A DNA stretch of 64,000 nt from Septoria linicola. Taxonomy: Eukaryota > Ascomycota > Dothideomycetes > Mycosphaerellales > Mycosphaerellaceae. The number at the start of each line of letters is the position of its first letter. Positions within the stretch are counted from its first letter, which is position 1. Made by a program: the position numbers and the translations under genes. The notes beneath the pieces were generated by a model that saw only the letters and a list, made by a program, of their open reading frames with translations, searched no databases and was not told the DNA's origin. Shown here piece by piece: positions 35,936 to 46,657 of this stretch. The stretch is from the NCBI GenBank assembly GCA_024114885.1, contig CP099421.1, forward strand, positions 2,790,001 through 2,854,000, in the 5' to 3' direction.

Positions 35936-37253
35936 CAATGCGCTGCTTCGAAGTCTGTTGTAAACACGAGAAGTGGCAAAGCTTCCTCCCTTAGTCACAA
36001 GCCCAAATCTCATAGAACATGTCTGGGCGAGTACCTCGCCGCGCAGCGCAAGCTAATGCAGCATGACACTGGCATATCAGCATTCGCCCCTGCTCGCTGC
36101 ATCTTGATGAAAAGCAGCCACAATCGCGGAAGTAGAAATCACTTGTGCAGCCCATCAGCTGTAAATCGCCCAGAACGGCACATCAACGCAATGGCTCATC
36201 TCCAAGTGATGATGTAGCACCACAAAACATGATGTGAGCTTCTCGCTTCGTCTGGAATGTTGGGCCGGTTTCACCTGTGCCTGTTGATCGACCAGGGCAA
36301 GTCTTGGCAACATGCAAAGTGACCAGGATGCGGTCGATAGACAAGGGCCGTCATCCGACCTCACTGACCATTGCCATCTTAACATCGAACAGGTCTTGTA
36401 TTCCTTCGGCAGGTTATATACACTGGCGAAAGTCGGCTTGCTTCCTCTCACCGCAAGTCGTTTGGCTGCATGCTTTGATGAATTGTGACAAGAATTGCCG
36501 GATCTGAATTCTGCAGCTAGCTGTTTCGGAGATAGTTCTTACATGCAGCTCTCCTCATTCGTTCGGATCGACAATATTGAGGCGTCGGAAGGACATTCTT
36601 CATCAATATTGGAGTTCTCCGTACCGCGAGAGACTCAGTCAGAGATATGTTCGGTAGCTACAGCAAGGAAGTCGTAGGGAGGCCCAAGCCTTGCTTACTG
36701 AGCTGTGCCAGTGAGATGATCAGGCAAAGCTGAATGAGAACAGAGCGTTCTCGGCTCATATGCACGTCACACAGACGCTGCGGCGTCCACATGTTCGTGC
36801 TACCATAGCAAGTTATGCCCCTGCACGACAGCCTGCACGAGACCAGATCCAGTCTGCAACAAATGCTTGCAGAGGCGCACAATGGCAATTCACCGTCTTC
36901 ACGGTCAGCATGCCAGCATCCGCAGCCGAGACCACACATAGCGTGGCGAATGTCCTGCATCGTACCACCGCCCGTGAGTGGCTACCAGCCTGCCGTGAAG
37001 CATCTGACATCAAGTCCAGAGTGGAGAAGTCGAAGACCTAGTTTCGCTGGATGCAAGACCTCAAGTTCTTGGGTCTTTGAAGAGAGATTCCGATGTGTTT
37101 CGCGTACCGCATGCTGTGCGTCTGCGAAATCACTGTGCAGGCGTGGCGAGAACTGGAGACTGCTGAGTAGAAGACTCGCGGCCTCTCGTTCACATCCGCA
37201 ACACCCACCTTGACAGAACTCGCGCCTACAAGCCTTAAAGCACAATCGCCATC
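35936..37253. other. Divergent intergenic region, 1.3 kb
   Basis: Between the rhodopsin-like gene (-) and the permease (+). Several frames of 60-130 codons overlap on both strands without motifs, signal peptides or plausible splice partners. I see no gene, RNA or repeat. Confidence 0.5.
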
Positions 37254-39046
37254 ATGGAACCACCACGATCCAAATTCTCCCTCCAAAAGACCCGCGAAGA
37301 CATCCTCGAACTCCCAGACCCCAACCATGACCACCACAATCCACACCAACCAACATCAACACAAACACCCCTCTTCCCCTCCCCCTTCGACGACGAAATG
37401 GTGGCCACCGACCTCTCCGACCCAGGCCGCATGACCTCCTTCGACATGCGCGACATGTCCCGCATGGGTAAACGACAAGAGATGCGTCGCGTGTTCCGGC
37501 AATTCAGCATTTTATCGTTCACTTGCGTGATTATGGCGACGTGGGAGTTTTTGCTTACGGCGAATACGCAAGGTTTGGTTTCTGGAGGCAGAGCAGGGTT
37601 GTTTTGGAGTTATATTTGGACGTTGGGGGGGTTTGGGTTGGTGATTGCTAGTATGGCTGAGATGGCTAGTATGGTGAGTTTGGACAATACTCTGACCAGG
37701 AAGGAACGTGTGGAGTGCTGATGAGTACGGTGTAGGCTCCTACTTCAGGCGGTATGCAAAAGTCTTGTCTTCCTCGTGTCTGATCGATGTGTGGCTAATG
37801 GATGTGCTGTCAAGGCCAGTATCACTGGGTCAGTGAATTCGCCCCAGAGCAATACCAGAAGTTCCTGAGCTATACCACCGGCTGGCTGTCCACCATGTCG
37901 TATCAAGCAGGCAACGCATCTGGGTTCTTCCTCGCAGGCACGATAATCCAGTCTCTCGCAATGGTCAACTACCCTGAGTACTCGGCGCCGAATTGGCAAA
38001 GCACGATGTGCGTACTGGCCGTAGTCGCGGTCTCGGGAGTGTTCAATATCTTCTTCTCGAGATTCTTCCCGGTACTTAACAACATCTCCATGGTTGTTCA
38101 TCTAGCCGGATTCGTGGCTGTAGTGGTCGTCTTGTGGGTTCTGGCGCCACATCCTCCCGCGGCGGAAGTTTTGCTGCATTTTCAGAATTCGGGCGGATGG
38201 CCGACCACGGGCTTGAGTTTGATGGTCGGGCAGATTAGCGCGATTGCGGCGCTGGGTTGTTCTGATGCTGCGGCGCATATGAGTGAAGAAGTGAGCGATG
38301 CAGGTCTTTCGGTTCCGCGATCGATGATGTGGACGTTCTACATCAATGGCTCGACTGGCCTGGTATTCCTGGTCGCGATCTTGTTCGCCATTCCTTCAGT
38401 CGAAGAAGCCCTCAACCATCTGACTGGCTATCCGTTCCTGTACATCTTCCAGTTGGCCATGCCCGATACCAATATCGGCACGAACATTCTGACTGTCATC
38501 ACAATCTGGGGGCTTCTCGTTGGCAACGTATCTTTCACCGCATCCTGTGCGCGACAGGCCTGGAGTTTGGCTCGAGATCGAGGACTGCCCTTCCACGCGT
38601 GGATTTCTCGGATGGACACCAGAGTGCACGTACCTGTCAACGCGACAGTCCTGACCTTGATATGCACGATTCTTCTGTCCTTGATCAACCTCGGAAGTAA
38701 TGCCGCTTTCAACGCGATCCTATCATTACAGCTTTCTGCGCTGATGGCATCGTACGCCATAGCAATCACATGCATTGTGCTCAAGAGGTTACGGGATCCG
38801 GACGCGCTGCCAAAAGCACGATGGTCGCTCGGGAGAGCAGGCCTGCCTATCAACATTGCCGCATCTCTGTATGCCTGCTTCGCATGTTTCTGGTCTTTCT
38901 GGCCAAATAGCACGCCAGCCGATGCGGAATCGTTCAACTGGGCGCCAGTCATCTTTTCCGTTGTAATGATCTTTGCGATGATAACATATGTGGTGCAGGG
39001 TCGATACCAGTTCGATGGTCCTGTGGCTTTGGTAAAAAGGTTATGA
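37254..39046 (+). CDS. APC-family permease (amino acid/GABA/choline type), 3 exons
   Basis: Plasma-membrane amino acid/polyamine/choline permease of 555 aa. Exons are 37254-37673, 37736-37751 (only 16 nt) and 37815-39046, with introns of 62 and 63 nt. The tiny exon rebuilds ASMAPTSGGQYHWVSEFAP, the invariant helix 2-3 region of fungal GABA/choline-type permeases, so the splice sites are well supported. Other marks: WEFLLTANTQGLVSGGRAG in helix 1, DAAAHMSEEVSDA in the middle, and SLARDRGLPF followed by a VPVNA motif in the second half. The first 80 residues are a Pro/Asp/His-rich cytosolic tail. The substrate (GABA, choline, amino acid) cannot be fixed from sequence. Exon 1 flips from C-rich to G/T-rich around 37440-37540. 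Confidence 0.92.
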
Positions 39047-39097
39047 GGTGTCACGATATATCAAGAAGTCCAATTTTACCTGTTGTACATAGGCGCA

Positions 39098-40504
39098 TCA
39101 ATAGATGACGTTATCCTCATCGCCCTCGACCACGTGGTCACCATCGTCGTCGAGGTCGTCTTTGTCGTCCTTGGCAGTGTCACTGAGGCCAGTCTCCGTG
39201 TCGTCTCGAGTCGGTTCCGACTCCTCCATGGTCTTGGACTGCTCGATGTGCTGCTCCTTTTCGTTTTGCTTTTGGTTGTCGTTACCATTCTGCTCAGTAC
39301 CTTGCCCATCAACCACACTGTTAGTCGGCTGGGCCGAAGATGGCTGTGAGTCAGGCACCTCTGCTGGCCTTTCACTTCGACTTTGCGTAGTAGAAGCGCC
39401 GGCCTCGCACGCTGGACCGGAGTCTTCTGTTGTTTTCTCGTCGGTCATCTCTTCCTGTTGGACCTCTCCATCTGACCCGTTGCGAGCATTTGTAGATGGC
39501 GCTCGTTGCGAAGTCTCTTTTGAATTGACTTCTCCTAGCCGGTGTCAGCTCCAGCTCGAACAGCCTAAACCCCAGCTTTCTACATACCTTTGGAGTCCTC
39601 GGATCCGCGTCGTTGCTTGCCGTGCTCGTCTTCCCAGTCTACAAGCTCTCGGTCGACTTGTTCCTGCGCTTCCTTGAGTTGCTTCTCGATCAGATCTTCT
39701 TCATCCGGGAGTAAGTCCCAGGGTCGGTAGTACTGCAGACAGTTAGCCGCGTGCTGTCCTTGACTGAGTGACTCCCACGACATACCAGCTTCGGCTCCGC
39801 TCTCGTCTGCAGAAAGTTGGCATTGTTCAGTAGGTTCTTGTGCCGAACGTGCATCTGAGGTGCTGTCAGCTTCCACCCCATTGCACACTTCCAGTACAGT
39901 GCTCACATTCTGCTCATCCACCTTGAGCTGTTCGTTCTTCCGCTGGATGGCTAGTCGCTCGAGCCTTCTCTGCCGGTCCTCGAGGCGTTCGTCATCCTGC
40001 TTCTGAAGCTCAGCTTTCTTTCGTTGCTCAATCTCCGCCCGTCTCTTGGAAGTCCTGTCGCTCGGCCGGTTCAAATTGCCTAACAATGCGCCGAACAGCC
40101 TTTTACTGCGCTGCTTCTCGTCTGGCGCTTTCGCCGGAACACTCTTTTTGCGTGCGTCGTGACTGTCTGCTTCTGCTGCCTTCGAGGAATGAGAGTTGCC
40201 ATTTCTGGATTCGACAGGTGTGATTGATCGTGGTCGTGCGGCTGAGGCCACGACGACTGCTGCTTCTTCCTCTGCTGCTTTCCCTTGTGATGCTCGCGGT
40301 GAGATCTTACCAGAACTTGTCCGTCGTCTCTTGCTGCCGCTCTCGTTGCCCGACCCCTCAGATTGCCGTCGCTTCAAGTTGTTCTCGGAGGGATGCTCGA
40401 CAAGATCCTCGGGCTCTGGAAGCGCAACGGCGGATGCGATCCTGCATTACTGTGTTAGCTCAGTCATTGTGACTGCAACGCGCAATTACCCACACTTCGG
40501 CCAT
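39098..40504 (-). CDS. Pinin/SDK/MemA-domain nuclear protein, 3 exons
   Basis: Fungal pinin-like protein; pinin family members associate with exon-junction and splicing complexes. Exons are 40494-40504 (11 nt), 39588-40441 and 39098-39534, giving 433 aa. The first exon codes only MAEV, and the join yields MAEVIASAVALPEPEDLVE, a typical start for these proteins. The core (about residues 110-190) is a charged helix (KRLFGALLGNLNR, then SKRRAEIEQRKKAELQKQDDERLEDRQRRLERLAIQ in part), followed by YYRPWDLLPDEEDLIEKQL, the conserved pinin-domain end. The third exon is an acidic low-complexity tail. Intron phases are 2 and 1 and both joins keep the frame. Only 51 bp separate its stop codon from the permease stop on the other strand. 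Confidence 0.85.
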
Positions 40505-40576
40505 AGTGTTCTGTATAGAGAAGTCGCGATATTCCAATGTCGTTGTACGGCGCGCGAGTCGCGTGCATGTGAGTGT

Positions 40577-40631
40577 ACTAACTAAGTTAGTAAAGTTGAA
40601 GCGGAGATTAGCCGTCCGCTAATGTCACGTG
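40577..40631. promoter_or_regulatory. Palindrome plus CACGTG site upstream of pinin-like gene
   Basis: ACTAACTAAGTTAGT (40577-40591) is a perfect 7-1-7 palindrome; CACGTG (40626-40631) is a bHLH-type E-box. The same pair recurs at 42774-42800 on the other side of THI6. Confidence 0.35.
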
Positions 40632-40678
40632 TAATGCAATTGGAAGTAAAGGTAGCAAGATGTATATCCCATCTTACT

Positions 40679-42285
40679 CTATACAATCTCTATTGTCGCC
40701 GCTTGTGCCCAGGTGTTGTCTCCCTTGAGACTTGCCTGTCTGATTCTGTAAAGTTCGTCGATGAATGCAGGCACGAATGTCCCGGGACCCTTCACATCCT
40801 CCCGTACGGCAGCTCTCTCAGCGGCAATCTCATACATGAGGATGGCCGAAACTGCAGCTAGAAGTGGATCTTCTCGCTCCACGGTCAACACACTGGCGAT
40901 TGTGGTACCAAGTGTGCACCCACTGCCGGTGATCTCACCAAGCAATTCATGTCCATTGCTGATTGTGATTGTTCGCTCTCCGTCCGAGACCACATCTGTA
41001 GCACCGGTCATCAAAACAACATTGTGCTCCCTCGCGGCTGTCGCCTTGACCAACTCGATCTTCTCTAAAAGGGACAGCTGCGAAGCCCCAGAGTCAACGC
41101 CATGCTGCTGGAAGCCTGTGGCACCTGCGACTGTTCGAATCTCGCCTTCGTTGCCTTTGATGACAGTGAAGTAGCCACTTGCCAATAGTGTCTTGACTCC
41201 ATCACGACGCTGCTGAGTCGCGCCAGCACCTACTGGATCGTATAGCACAGGCCCTCCAACGGCATTGTAAGCCTTGAGTGCCGTTAGATAGTTCTCCCGC
41301 ATCTCGGGGGTGACTGTCCCCATGTTGATGACAAGAGCGCCTCCGAGTCCAGCAAGATCGGGCGCCTCAAGGCCATTGTTTGACATGATAGGTGAAGCAC
41401 CAATGGCCAGTGCCACATTCGCAGCAAAGTTCTGAACGACAAGATTGGTCATGTTGTGGCATAGTGGTTTCTTGCCCGCCATTCGCTTGATGATGGCCGG
41501 AGCCTTTGCCACAACATCCTGGACAGATAGGGGTGCCTTTGTGCTGCTTGACGCGAATGGCGGAGGCGCACTGATGAGATGTCTAAGGTCTGTAGCTGCC
41601 CGTCTTGCATCTTTGGCAGCTACTATAGCACTGACCACGGCCACTCCATCAAGCTTCTTTTCCGGCGAGGCAGTCTGGTAGAGTACCCGTTGAGTATTGG
41701 AAGCGTTGATTCCACCAATACAGACAGTCTTGACATTCAAGCCCTTCTCGGCGAGTGAGTTCAGGATAAGCTGAACGCCAGCCGTTCCAATGATAGATTT
41801 GGCGTTCTCCTTCGTAGGCGTTGCATAGACTGTCCCAATGCCTAGATAGTCGGCGCCATTTCTGGCGGCGACAAGGGCTTCCTCCTCGCTATTTGCCGTC
41901 ACTCCGATGATCGCATCTGGTCCGAGAAGTTTGCGAGCAGTCTTCAAGTCGAGGTCATCTTGGCCAATGTGTACACCTTCAACGCCGACAGCCAAAGCGA
42001 CATCAACACGGTCGTTGATCAGGAGAGGGACATTGGCTGCCTTAGTTACTTGGTGAAGTTGGGTTGCTGTGCGGATGAGGTCTGCGGTGTCTGATGTCTT
42101 GTCGCGGTACTGCACGATTGTGGCGCCTGAATATGTCAGGTTCAGCACATGTTGGGGATTGCAAGTGTATGCGTACCGCCCTCTACCGCTGCCTTGACCA
42201 CAGCAACGAGGTCTTTGTCGCCCAGTATTGCAGGCGTGGAGTCAGTCACCAGGTAAAGTGAGTAGTCTACCTCTGGCGGAGCCAT
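40679..42285 (-). CDS. THI6: Bifunctional thiamine enzyme THI6, 2 exons
   Basis: Fusion of thiamine-phosphate synthase (ThiE) and hydroxyethylthiazole kinase (ThiM): it joins the pyrimidine and thiazole halves to thiamine phosphate and phosphorylates salvaged thiazole, in the cytosol. Exons 42177-42285 and 40679-42126 (50-nt intron, phase 1) give 518 aa. The ThiE half shows YLVTDS, EGGATIVQYRDK, GVHIGQDDLDLKTAR, DYLGIGTVYATPTK and the IGGI phosphate loop. The ThiM half shows CHNMTNLVVQNFAAN, LYDPVGAGATQQRRD, VIKGNEGEI and the catalytic GSGCTLG. I looked for a TPP riboswitch upstream and found none, so control is probably by promoter elements. The E-box and palindrome pair flanks the gene. Confidence 0.96.
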
Positions 42286-43430
42286 TGCTGTGCTTGGTCT
42301 GATTTGTATGATGAGAGCGACCGCGGAATCACAACTTACAAGTTTCTCATCGGCCTTAGCCAAATCGTGACGTGCTACCGCACGCGCTGCGATTTCTTTC
42401 GCGGCTGTGTTCGTCTACGCGTCGACAACCCGTACAGACATTGAGATGGCAATCATCTCATAATGCTGTTCAACGCAACGGCATTCGGAGCACGATCTGA
42501 GACGAGACAAGATTAGTTGCATAAAATGGAACCATGTCGGTTGCCGAACGCGTGCGTCTGCCGGGCTACCGAAGTTCTGGAACTCATGCACTCGAGTAGA
42601 CAAAGAGCCGACCCTACAATGGCAGCGAGCCCATAGTCCCAAGATCCGTGGGAGCAGTGTTCAGACAACGACGAAGATGGCATCTGATGAGCTGCACAGA
42701 ATCATACAGTGCGTGTACTGCTTCGAATAATAATGATGCACAAACCGGTGATGAGCAGCAAGTAGAAATTAGACTAACTTAAGTTAGTTAGTGCCACGTG
42801 CAAAAAGGCGGGCGAGTGATTTTGCTCGCCGCTTTGTGCTTCGGACTCCACACCACTCGATTACTCCTTCTGCTTCCTCTTTCTCTCTTGACCCAACAAC
42901 ACACCACTTGCAGACATCACATCACACCTGTCCTGCGCGCAGCAGTCATCAGCAGAAGCACACGCTCTCAGCAAACAGCAAACCTTTAACCCACACTCTC
43001 ACCACTGTGAATACAGGCGAGCCCACATCGCCCCGCCGCCATCACCATATCCGCCCTACGAGGAATTCCATCAACCCAGAACCAACACGTTCCCGTCCAG
43101 AGCACAGGGTTTATGTATTCGTCCCACGCGAACGCCTTCCTCGTCGAACCGCCGCCTGTGCAGCAACCATTCCGCATAACGCGAAGACCTCGCAGTAGCG
43201 GCCACGAGCGCAACAACGGCTGACTCCCTGCCTAAGACCATCTCACAAGGTCAACCCAACAAACATTCGCCCACTACGTTTCCCACAAAGAAATATACCT
43301 ACCTCAAAGCCAACAGCAGCAGCAAACGCTGGCTCCTGTCTACTGCATGTCTTTTCGGCCTACGCTGTAAAGACCGACACTCCCACACTATCCTGCTTCC
43401 TGCCGGAATCAGCACACTCCTACCGCAATA
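42286..43430. other. Divergent promoter/leader region, THI6 / eIF5
   Basis: Holds a palindrome with an E-box (42774-42800) and a pyrimidine-rich tract (about 42863-42893), typical of strongly expressed fungal genes, followed by a C-rich stretch that is probably the long eIF5 leader. A 135-codon frame (42791-43198) opens at GTG and is Pro/Thr/Arg/His-rich; I do not call it a gene. Confidence 0.55.
42774..42800. promoter_or_regulatory. 14-bp palindrome plus CACGTG E-box
   Basis: CTAACTTAAGTTAG (42774-42787) is a perfect palindrome followed by GTTAGTGC and CACGTG (42795-42800). A related palindrome and E-box sit at 40577-40631. Confidence 0.4.
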
Positions 43431-44690
43431 ATGGCCAACGTCAACATTCGTCGCGATGTCGCAGACCCTTTCTACCGCTACAAGATGGAGCGCATTCAGT
43501 CCAAGGTGGAAGGCAAGGGTAACGGCATCAAGACCGTCATCGTCAACCTGAGCCAAGTCGCCTACCAGCTCGCGCGTCCTCCAAATTATGTCATCAAGTA
43601 CTTCGGTTTCGAGCTGGGTGCTCAGACCAATGTCGACCCAAAGGATGATCGCTGGATCATCAACGGTGCTCACGAGGCCAGCAAGCTGCAGGACTACCTC
43701 GATGGCTTCATCAACAAGTTCGTCCTCTGCAAGGAGTGCAAGAACCCTGAGACCGTCGTCAACATCAAGGATGGCGAGATCTTGTTTGATTGCAAGGCTT
43801 GCGGCAAGATCAGCAAGGCTGACTTGCGTCACAAGCTCTCTGGCTATATCCTCAAGGATGCGCCAAAGAAGGGCAAGAAGGACAAGTCCACCAAGAAGGC
43901 CGATCGCAAGGCTCGCAAGGAAGCTGAGAGGAACGGCACTCTCGAGAAGGATGGAAGTCCTGGTGACAGTGGCTCTGATCCTGTCGATGATGACGTTGAA
44001 GATGAGGGCAACGCTAGCGACGATGATCTTACTAGGAAAATCAACGCCGAGGCGAAGGAACTCGCAGAAATCAAGGAAAAGGAAGTCGAATGGTCTGTCG
44101 ACATGTCCGAGGCCGCCGTCAAGGCTCGTGCCCAGGCACTGCCAGAGGATCTCAAGAACACTCTTGTCATCGAGAATGGCGACGATGGTGAAGGTGGAGA
44201 CAGTGTCTACGAGGAGCTCGGCAAGTGGATCGAGGCCAAGGCTGAGGAAGAGGGAGGTATCTCAAAGGTCAAGGATGTCGACATCTACCTGAAGGCCAAG
44301 GAGCTCGGCGTCGAGTCCAAGCACCGCACTCCAGCTGTCCTTGCTCAGTGCATCTTTGATGATAGCATCGTCAAGCAGATTGAAGGTCGTGCTTCCATGC
44401 TCAAGAAGCTGATCACTTCTGACCGCCACGAGAAGGCCTTCCTTGGTGGTATCGAGCGCTTCGTCGGCATTGACAAGCCAAATCTCATCCCGTCAGTCAG
44501 CGCCATCCTGCTCAAGGTCTACGAGAACGACCTCGTCAACGAGGAGAACCTCAAGGCCTGGTGCGGCAAGGCCAGCAAGAAGTATGTCGACTTGCAGACT
44601 TCTCGTAAGGTCCGCAAGAGCGCCGAGAAGTTCCTGGAGTGGCTTGAGAACGCTGAGTCTGACGAGGAAGAAGACTCTGACGAGGAGTAG
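43431..44690 (+). CDS. TIF5: Translation initiation factor eIF5
   Basis: GTPase-activating protein for eIF2 during start-codon selection; cytosolic. Single exon, 419 aa (yeast Tif5 is 405). The N-terminal domain begins MANVNIRRDVADPFYRYKM, which carries the arginine of the GAP active site, and includes NLSQVAYQLARPPNYVIKYFGFELGAQT. A four-cysteine zinc ribbon follows (CKECKNPE ... FDCKACGK, about residues 101-125). After a Lys- and Asp/Glu-rich linker comes the W2 HEAT domain (about 250-400), which contacts eIF2-beta and eIF3, ending in the typical aromatic-acidic segment FLEWLENAESDEEED. The long C-rich and CT-rich leader suits a highly expressed housekeeping gene. Confidence 0.97.
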   Translation: MANVNIRRDVADPFYRYKMERIQSKVEGKGNGIKTVIVNLSQVAYQLARPPNYVIKYFGFELGAQTNVDPKDDRWIINGAHEASKLQDYLDGFINKFVLCKECKNPETVVNIKDGEILFDCKACGKISKADLRHKLSGYILKDAPKKGKKDKSTKKADRKARKEAERNGTLEKDGSPGDSGSDPVDDDVEDEGNASDDDLTRKINAEAKELAEIKEKEVEWSVDMSEAAVKARAQALPEDLKNTLVIENGDDGEGGDSVYEELGKWIEAKAEEEGGISKVKDVDIYLKAKELGVESKHRTPAVLAQCIFDDSIVKQIEGRASMLKKLITSDRHEKAFLGGIERFVGIDKPNLIPSVSAILLKVYENDLVNEENLKAWCGKASKKYVDLQTSRKVRKSAEKFLEWLENAESDEEEDSDEE

Positions 44691-45056
44691 TTGCTTGTAT
44701 CCACTTTGGTTCTTGTATGGCTGCAACAGGGAATGTCGTGGACTTGATCAGAATGTGAACTCCTCTCTTTGGTGTATTCGGTGGGCTTTCAAAATTTGCT
44801 TCGATGGTAGTCTACAGAATTCCACTCCTTTCATCTATACCTCATTGATTCCTGTCTGCCATTTCTACAGATTCGGTCTCATCTTGCGTCCGTGCACATG
44901 CTCGGCAGATGCCGAGTCTGCAGTTCCGACTCCAGCTTGCTGCCAAGTGAACATCACTTCACAACATCAACTCGTCGCATGTGACATACCTGAGCTCGCT
45001 TGCAGCGCTCGCCATCCTGCCATGCGTGACCGTATCTCTTGACTATCGCCTCCTAC
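44691..45056. other. Intergenic spacer, eIF5 / MED22
   Basis: 3' flank of eIF5 and promoter of MED22. No other feature recognised. Confidence 0.5.
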
Positions 45057-45650
45057 ATGGTCACTCACGCGGCAAAGATGGATCCTTCACTACGCAATGC
45101 CAAAGGCATGCAAAACCATATCGAGCAACTACAAGCCAATCTCATCAGGCGCTTTACGAATCTTGTCAACCTTGCAGAGGTATGGAAAGTCATTATGCGA
45201 GAGGAGCCCGTTAGTCTGCGCGCGATTACTGACGCGTGAGTACACAGCCCAAGACTACAGATCGCGGCGTCTCGGCAGTTACGCAGTATCAAATTCGTGC
45301 GGAGACGGCGGCGTTGGTATGCCCTTCTCTGGCTCCATTCACCCTTTGACACTGCTGATGCAGGAACCACATCAAAGTCTTCTATGTGACGGATATTATT
45401 TTGCTGACATGAAGACCAGATACGCGCCACAGAAGAAGTCCAAACATTGATCCGGCAAATGCAAGAAATGTGGTTGTTTGGCCAGCTGAATACTTTGGGG
45501 CAGAGTCAGATTCAGAAGGAGACTGATGCTAGTGTGAAGGAGGTCAAGGAGTTGATGAGGCAATTGACGGAGAAGAAGTTTGGTGTTGTTGACGATGGCG
45601 CGCAAGGGCCGGTGGCTGAGACGAATGGTGACTCTGCGAAGGCTGCTTGA
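45057..45650 (+). CDS. MED22: Mediator subunit 22 (Med22/Srb6/Surf5), 3 exons
   Basis: Head-module subunit of Mediator, which links transcription factors to RNA polymerase II; nuclear. Exons 45057-45179, 45248-45316 and 45420-45650 (introns 68 and 103 nt, both phase 0) give 140 aa. Splicing joins LIRRFTNLVNLAE to PKTTDRGVSAVTQYQIRAET, then to ALIRATEEVQTLIRQMQ and EMWLFGQLNTLG, the Med22/Surf5 signature order, so the exon model is well supported even though no single frame covers it. The protein is almost all helical, as expected. A second ATG at 45078 (MDPSLRNAKG) is an alternative start. The C-terminal tail is variable and Gly/Ala-rich. Confidence 0.88.
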
Positions 45651-46078
45651 GGCACGATAATGACGGCCAGTACGACCTGGCGTGATTATGCACAACGAAC
45701 GGTTGTGCTGACTGGATCCAATATAGCAGGCTAATTCATGCATGCCCACTGGTCCTCAAGCAGAGTCGAGCATGCAAAGTCAATAACACTGCAACGCGCG
45801 CCGTTGCCTTGCTGGAGAGATATTCGGACCAGGCCCTCAGGAATCATTGCAATTGGACCAGGCTCAGTGCATACAGACACAGATCTGCCATCAAAGAGGC
45901 GCAGTATGTTAATATGCAAGGCGATCTGATCAGCCTCAATAAGACGCTGGCTAGGCCAATGGGGCTGTCTCTGACTAGAACCAACATCGTGCTCCTAGCA
46001 GCTCTGAAGCGCGCGGTATTTGAAGATTGTACAATTCTTCTACTCTACCAAAAAGTCTACCCAAGAAGCAAACGGTTT

Positions 46079-46234
46079 TGGCTCCACCACGAATCGAACG
46101 TAGATCTCCCTGACATCAAGCAACGAATCGAAAGATGATACACCCGGAATAGGATCCGACCGACTACCCGGGCGGGCTTGTCTCACGGGAACTCCTCATT
46201 GTGACAAGACGTGCTACCACTGCACCACGGAACC
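46079..46234 (-). repeat. tRNA-like repeat, copy 1
   Basis: Read on the - strand it starts GGTTCCG, TG, GTGC-AGTGGTA-GCAC (a perfect 4-bp D-arm and good A box). It ends with CTACG-TTCGATT-CGTGG (a T-arm with B-box-like loop) and TGGAGCC A, which pairs with GGTTCCG over 7 bp with two G-T pairs. At about 156 nt it is twice tRNA length and the middle is not a normal anticodon arm. A functional tRNA is unlikely; a tRNA-derived repeat or decayed pseudogene fits better. Confidence 0.5.
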
Positions 46235-46355
46235 GTTCTTATCGGCACTGCAAGATCGCACGATCTAGGCTGGATAACAGACTGTAGGATATGAGACGAC
46301 ATACGATGCAATCCCAGATGATGTGCTACAGAGTTCCTACAAGACCCAAAGGCTA

Positions 46356-46502
46356 TGGCTCTACTACAAAGCGCATGTGAATCTCTCAGTCGATAGGCGA
46401 CGAAGCGAATGTGCAGAGGCAACTCCCACGACTTCCTTTGTGCAGTCATTTCAATTGGGCCTCACACGGTGACGAGATGTGCTATCGCTGCACCATGGAG
46501 CT
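46356..46502 (-). repeat. tRNA-like repeat, copy 2 (diverged)
   Basis: Aligns with copy 1 at both ends: the D-arm block TGGTGCAGCGATAGCAC and the 3' block ending GTAGTAGAGCCA. In the 54 nt at the + strand left end no gaps are needed, and many differences are C/T or G/A transitions. The middle is shorter and more diverged. Same orientation as copy 1, 121 bp away. Confidence 0.5.
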
Positions 46503-46657
46503 GTAGAGGTCTCGTCGTTGATGTCGGTGGGTATATCTCTTGGGCAATGGCTACTGGGTTAGTGACCGCAACAGGTAACCATTTAATTGTGTGAAAGCTG
46601 TCTGAGTGATACAACGACGGTTTGTCAGTTAATAGCTGACTGTCTGAATCCTATCAG

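Noticed and set aside
42127..42780. TPP riboswitch for THI6
   Set aside because: Looked on the - strand for the conserved CTGAGA and CCTGATCTGGGTAA-like elements in the intron and leader; not found.
42791..43198. 135-codon frame upstream of eIF5
   Set aside because: Begins at GTG, His/Pro/Thr-rich, and lies in the C-rich leader region of eIF5.
43588..44292. 234-codon + frame inside eIF5
   Set aside because: Alternative frame of eIF5; Ser/Arg-rich noise.
46079..46234. Functional tRNA gene
   Set aside because: D- and T-arms and acceptor pairing are present, but the length and lack of a standard anticodon arm argue against it; reported as tRNA-like repeat.
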